Source: Pampus argenteus (Eukaryota; Chordata; Actinopteri; Scombriformes; Stromateidae). From it: a stretch of 64,000 bases of DNA. This document shows positions 59,901 through 64,000 of the stretch, one piece after another (position 1 is the stretch's first letter; every line of letters starts with the position of its first letter). A model generated the notes under the pieces. It saw only the letters and a program-made list of their open reading frames with translations. It was not told where the DNA came from and did no database searches. The translations under genes were made by a program, and so were the position numbers. Location of the stretch: positions 12,470,001 to 12,534,000 of the forward strand of contig CM072866.1 in assembly GCA_036937835.1 (NCBI GenBank), in the 5' to 3' direction.

Positions 59901-62900
59901 TTACATTTGATGATACTGAAGATGTAAATATGAATAAGAATGTTTCCAAATATCATCATTAGCCTCTACGTCTTGGCAACACAATTTCTGCAGTTCACTA
60001 TGTGAATAAACTGGTAGTAAAAACACCTTTCCATCTATTCTATACCTGTGTATTCAATCTGTAGCTGGTAGGTAATAGTGACCACTAGCAAAATAATTGA
60101 CTAATAACATTGTTATGGATTATAAACAATGGCGTCACAAGCAGTTAAACATTATGGGAAAAAGGCTAAGATGGGAGCACAAACCAAGGTGTAAAATCCT
60201 TTAAAATAGTAAACTCAGTAGAAGTTACAAAATGTGGTGTTGCAGGAGCGCTTTCAACATTTAAACAACAAAAGTAAATAAATAAATTGATTGGCAACCA
60301 AAACAGTATCTGGTGAATGAGACATAATTTTAGCTGTGTCACAATTTGATGGCTGCCTCATTCAAAATCTGCATCTCAAGAGTGTATAATTAATGGGTTC
60401 CGGTTCCTGTTTCAAGAGTTTCTAAAAGCTTCCAAAATTCAGCCAAGGCGGCTTCCTTCTGCTCCAAATTTTAAGTACACAACTGGAAATTCAACATGTT
60501 ATACTCCATTACCCAGCCCGACATTGGAGTCAAAAATTGGGCTAGAGAACAAGATTGAGTGACACCTTCACTGTGCTGTTATGGCACCCTCAAAATCCCA
60601 CTGTACCACCTCCGCTGCTCATTAGTCAACTGTAAAAGAATGTGGTGTTCTAGGCTTAGAGATCAGCAAATGTTAAGCATCATATTCCTGCAGAAAAAAT
60701 AAACAACCTTCTCATCTTCACAACATATTCCTACAAAATTAACTGTTTAATTAGTCTATGCTGGGCAGCAGCTGTTTTAGCCCTTCTTTAGCTTTAAAAA
60801 GAACATAAACAGTGTTTATACTACAGGTCATAAATTGATTTAGGTTGATTTATTGCATAGAGCCTTTTGAGCAATCAAACAGACTTTAAGCTGGGCTTAA
60901 AACATTAGCATTGAAAAACAACATTGTCACTAAAGTTTCCTCTCTTTCCTACATTATACTCAGTTCTGTATTCCTGATGTGATGTGTGGACATATACACA
61001 CTAGTGTTTTTTGTTTGAAATGATCATTGTATGGTAATAGGATATGTACTTTAACTAACAGATTTACAAATTAATGAGACATACCTTCTCTAGGGTTTCA
61101 TATATCTGTACCAGCATTATGTTACACTGAAAAAATATTCCAGCTGATGATAACTTGTGAGGTGCATGTCTGTCCTGATATGACAGCAGATTCCAGTGGG
61201 TGCTGTAGGGAGTGATGAGAAGACAGAGAGAGGATGACAAACTGAAAATGAAATGAAACGAGCCTCCTACTTGCTAACCAAACACTAATTTTGCGTATGA
61301 GTAGCATGAATATGAAAAATAACTACATCTGGAACATGAATTATTCATGTGGTGTGTGAGTATCAGTATTTTTTCATTAAGCAGATGCATGAAGAACAAT
61401 AATCGAATTTTTAAAATATTACTTTTTGGCAATGCCCCGTCCTTTACTCTTGCTATCTGTTTTCTAAAAATAGGCTGTTGGCATGAGGAGAGAGAGGGAG
61501 AGACAGAAACAAGCTGTTTTTGGTTGAAGGCGCAGCAGTCGTGATGGCAGAACGTGGGCCAGTGTTTACTCATCTTGGGAATGAAAGACTCCTCTGACTT
61601 TGCAGGGGATTTAGAAGTTAGACAAGCATGTCCAAACACACGCATCTGTACAGACAAATAAAACCTTCTGACTCAATTCCTTCTTTCCCCCCCTATCTCT
61701 CCTTCTGCCACTTTCTCCTTAATTAGTTTGCTTCTCTTGCTCTTCCCATCTCTCTCCGAGTTGTTTTCCATTCGCCTGCTGGCTGTCCTACTTTCAAAGC
61801 AAAGTTTTAGTTTGCGACACATGAGATTTCACAGCCAGCGAAATTCAAATACTCAAATGACAAAGACTAGGAACAAGTTGTGTTTCTTATATACAGCTTG
61901 AAACATGTCAATGTAAAGGCATCTAATTATGACAATGTTTTCTACCTAGTGCGTTGTCTTGGATGATCTGCAGATTTATTGGACCGTAAAGCTCAGACCT
62001 TCAGATTCTATCTTATTCTGTGTTCTCAGGGTGAGTGGACAACTGTAGCTTTCATTAGTATGTTTTTATCTATACCTCCATTCTGGAAATATTGGTTCTA
62101 TGTCTCCCAACCACTTGGTGGAAAATACTGTTATGGTTTCAGGAATTGGTTTTGTTATCTGTCCATAAAAGGTCAGAGCTGATTGAGGCAAAGGTGCTTT
62201 TATGGACTGAATTTGCTGCAAAATGATTGAAAGCTGAAAATTATGTCTGAGTTTAAAGTGATAAAGGAGGATTCTCTGGATGACTTAATTAGTTGTTATC
62301 TTTGCATTTAGTTTTTGATTCACATAGGTCCTGACCTTGTGAATATGCTGGCTTTGACTACAAAACTTTTCATGCATCTTTGCTCACAATGTTTTCTGGT
62401 CTCTTTGCATAATATAATATAATATAATATAAATTGACTTGCAATTCCCTAATTTGCTCAGAATAAAATACATCCCGTTGATCAGAAATGCCACTTATAA
62501 TGACTGCTTTCCAACTTTTAAAATCCATTAAAATAAAATAAAAAAATCACTTGTAATCTGACAATCTTATATGTTCTGTATATCAATATATCTTCAGCAC
62601 AGGTTTCACTGTTTCATTGAGAGATTTATAAATGCTCCCAACAATAATTTGCTTTAGTCATGCATTAATCTCGGAAGAACTGTCACTGAATACCGTAGCT
62701 GATGTTTATAGTTTCTGGGAGATAATATCAGTTCAGGCTTGTGTACTTTTCTGTTTATAGTGTTGCTTTAGTAGAAAGAAAACAATAATTGTATCAAATA
62801 AAATGACAAGTGCTTTATTCGGGTCCATATTTTTCAAATGACTGCTCACATTTGTTTGCCTGATTTGCTGAAGTGGACACTGTCAGTTTGCTTACTGTAA

Positions 62901-64000
62901 AGCACGTGAACAGGACACCTCATGTAGATGTCTCATTAATAAATATGTAAATCATGTAGATATTGGGACTGAGTTTTTTCTTTTCATTAGACAGTTACAC
63001 TACAATTCTCACTTGAGAATTGAGATCTGTATATTTACATAAATTATAGGTTCAAGCACAGTATCTGAGCCTCTTTCTCTCGTTTGCACATCTGGACATT
63101 TTGATAAATGTTGTCCAAGTAAAACAGGTGTGCCGTCATTTCTATAGAAAAAGTAATAATGACTTATTTATAAAATATTTTGAAAATGAACTATATTTGC
63201 ATGCACATGGCTGTAGTTATATCTTTTTATCTCAGGTATGCTCACTCTTAATAAATGTTAAAAGCTATCAGCTGTTCATATCCAATAATACATCAACACA
63301 CCTTTATTGCCTATTATCTTATGGCTGTATTTTTAAATTTGTTTGTCTCTTGCCTTTAGTGTTCATGCTCCTGTTATGCATCACCAGTGTCTGGACTCCA
63401 TGGGAGGATTTATCTCGCTGTTGCTCAGTGCTGATGTCCCTCTGACAACAACTTGTTAACAAGATTATATGTACTCACTGGAGCTGTCACAGTGCTCAGG
63501 CAAGAGAAAAATAACACCATTTTAGGTCAGATGTAGGACATAAAAAAAAACAAAAAAAACCCAGAACAATTATTTGTCTTGAATTAATCATTATTTTCAA
63601 GTAAGTACGTAATATCTCGTATTCAGTCAAAAAGAGAATCAAAATGGAATTAATAATCACAAGACACAAACACCATCATCATTATCATCTCTATTATTGA
63701 CTTTCAGACCCGATTTGTGAGACTCTAAAATATTCATAGCATCCAAACAGGTTATCAGAGCCATAATAAGGTTGTAGGCTGCACACACATTCATTACCTC
63801 TCCAAACAGCACAGCTTCTTTAACAGCTGTTGAGCAAATATAAATATTTCAGGTGGTACGCACATTCTCTCACCAGCCCGCCTTTCCTGCTGGTGCACCG
63901 GGAGGTGTTATGGCCAAAAAGCACGTCTATGACTTATTTATGCCATGGAGAAGGATATCAAATGATGAACGATGGAAGGAAATGTGATAATTGTAAATAG

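Larger units (their letters stand above)
50171..64000. other. Upstream intergenic region, no gene recognised
   Basis: No convincing exon on either strand. It holds simple repeats (CT run at about 56943-56979, AAT run near 59001-59019, AATAT run near 62408-62431), an ATTCAA-rich segment at 51640-51890 and a telomere-like repeat fragment at 54180-54350. Open frames up to about 140 codons are pyrimidine-rich low-complexity translations. Confidence 0.5.

Noticed and set aside
1..64000. CRISPR arrays, rRNA, tRNA, phage or operon structures
   Set aside because: None seen; the sequence is a vertebrate chromosome segment, and the spaced repeats are microsatellites or transposon fragments.

Overview
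The window is nuclear DNA of a bony fish, most likely a percomorph teleost. It has vertebrate genes with short introns and GT-AG splice sites, many dinucleotide microsatellites, and fragments of interspersed repeats familiar from percomorph genomes. All three genes I can support lie on the minus strand, in transcription order abca1 (exon 1 near 43.8 kb, stop codon 9865-9867), a small Kazal-type inhibitor gene of the SPINK family (7098 to 5159), and stra6l/RBPR2 (4524 down to the left edge, where its 3' end is cut off).

Layout. 57-4524: fourteen exons of a STRA6-like retinol transporter, with an old repeat in one intron. 5159-7098: a four-exon secreted Kazal inhibitor of 80 residues, with a dead LINE fragment in its first intron. 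About 7.4-9.86 kb: candidate 3'UTR of abca1, including two adjacent miR-33 seed sites. 9865-39195: 48 coding exons of abca1. My splice choices sum to 6819 nt, an intact frame of 2272 codons plus stop. 43731 to about 43867: non-coding exon 1. 43893-43994: compact promoter with TATA box, DR4 LXR element, CArG box and E-box. 44.04-64 kb: no gene recognised, only repeats and candidate regulatory DNA.

The most interesting signal is regulatory. The promoter carries a DR4 motif (AGGTAACTAACGGTCA) equivalent to the human ABCA1 LXR element (AGGTTACTATCGGTCA). Closely related DR4 motifs recur in intron 1, in a cluster in intron 8, and in a cluster 5-6 kb upstream that includes a 47-bp-spaced direct duplication. 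This looks like a multi-site sterol-sensing array around abca1. Post-transcriptional control is suggested by the paired miR-33 sites and a possible miR-144 site.

The genes fit a loose lipid and retinoid theme: ABCA1 exports cholesterol and phospholipid to apolipoproteins, and STRA6L takes up retinol from RBP4. All exon boundaries were read by eye from splice consensus, reading frame and remembered vertebrate protein sequence; no alignment was run.
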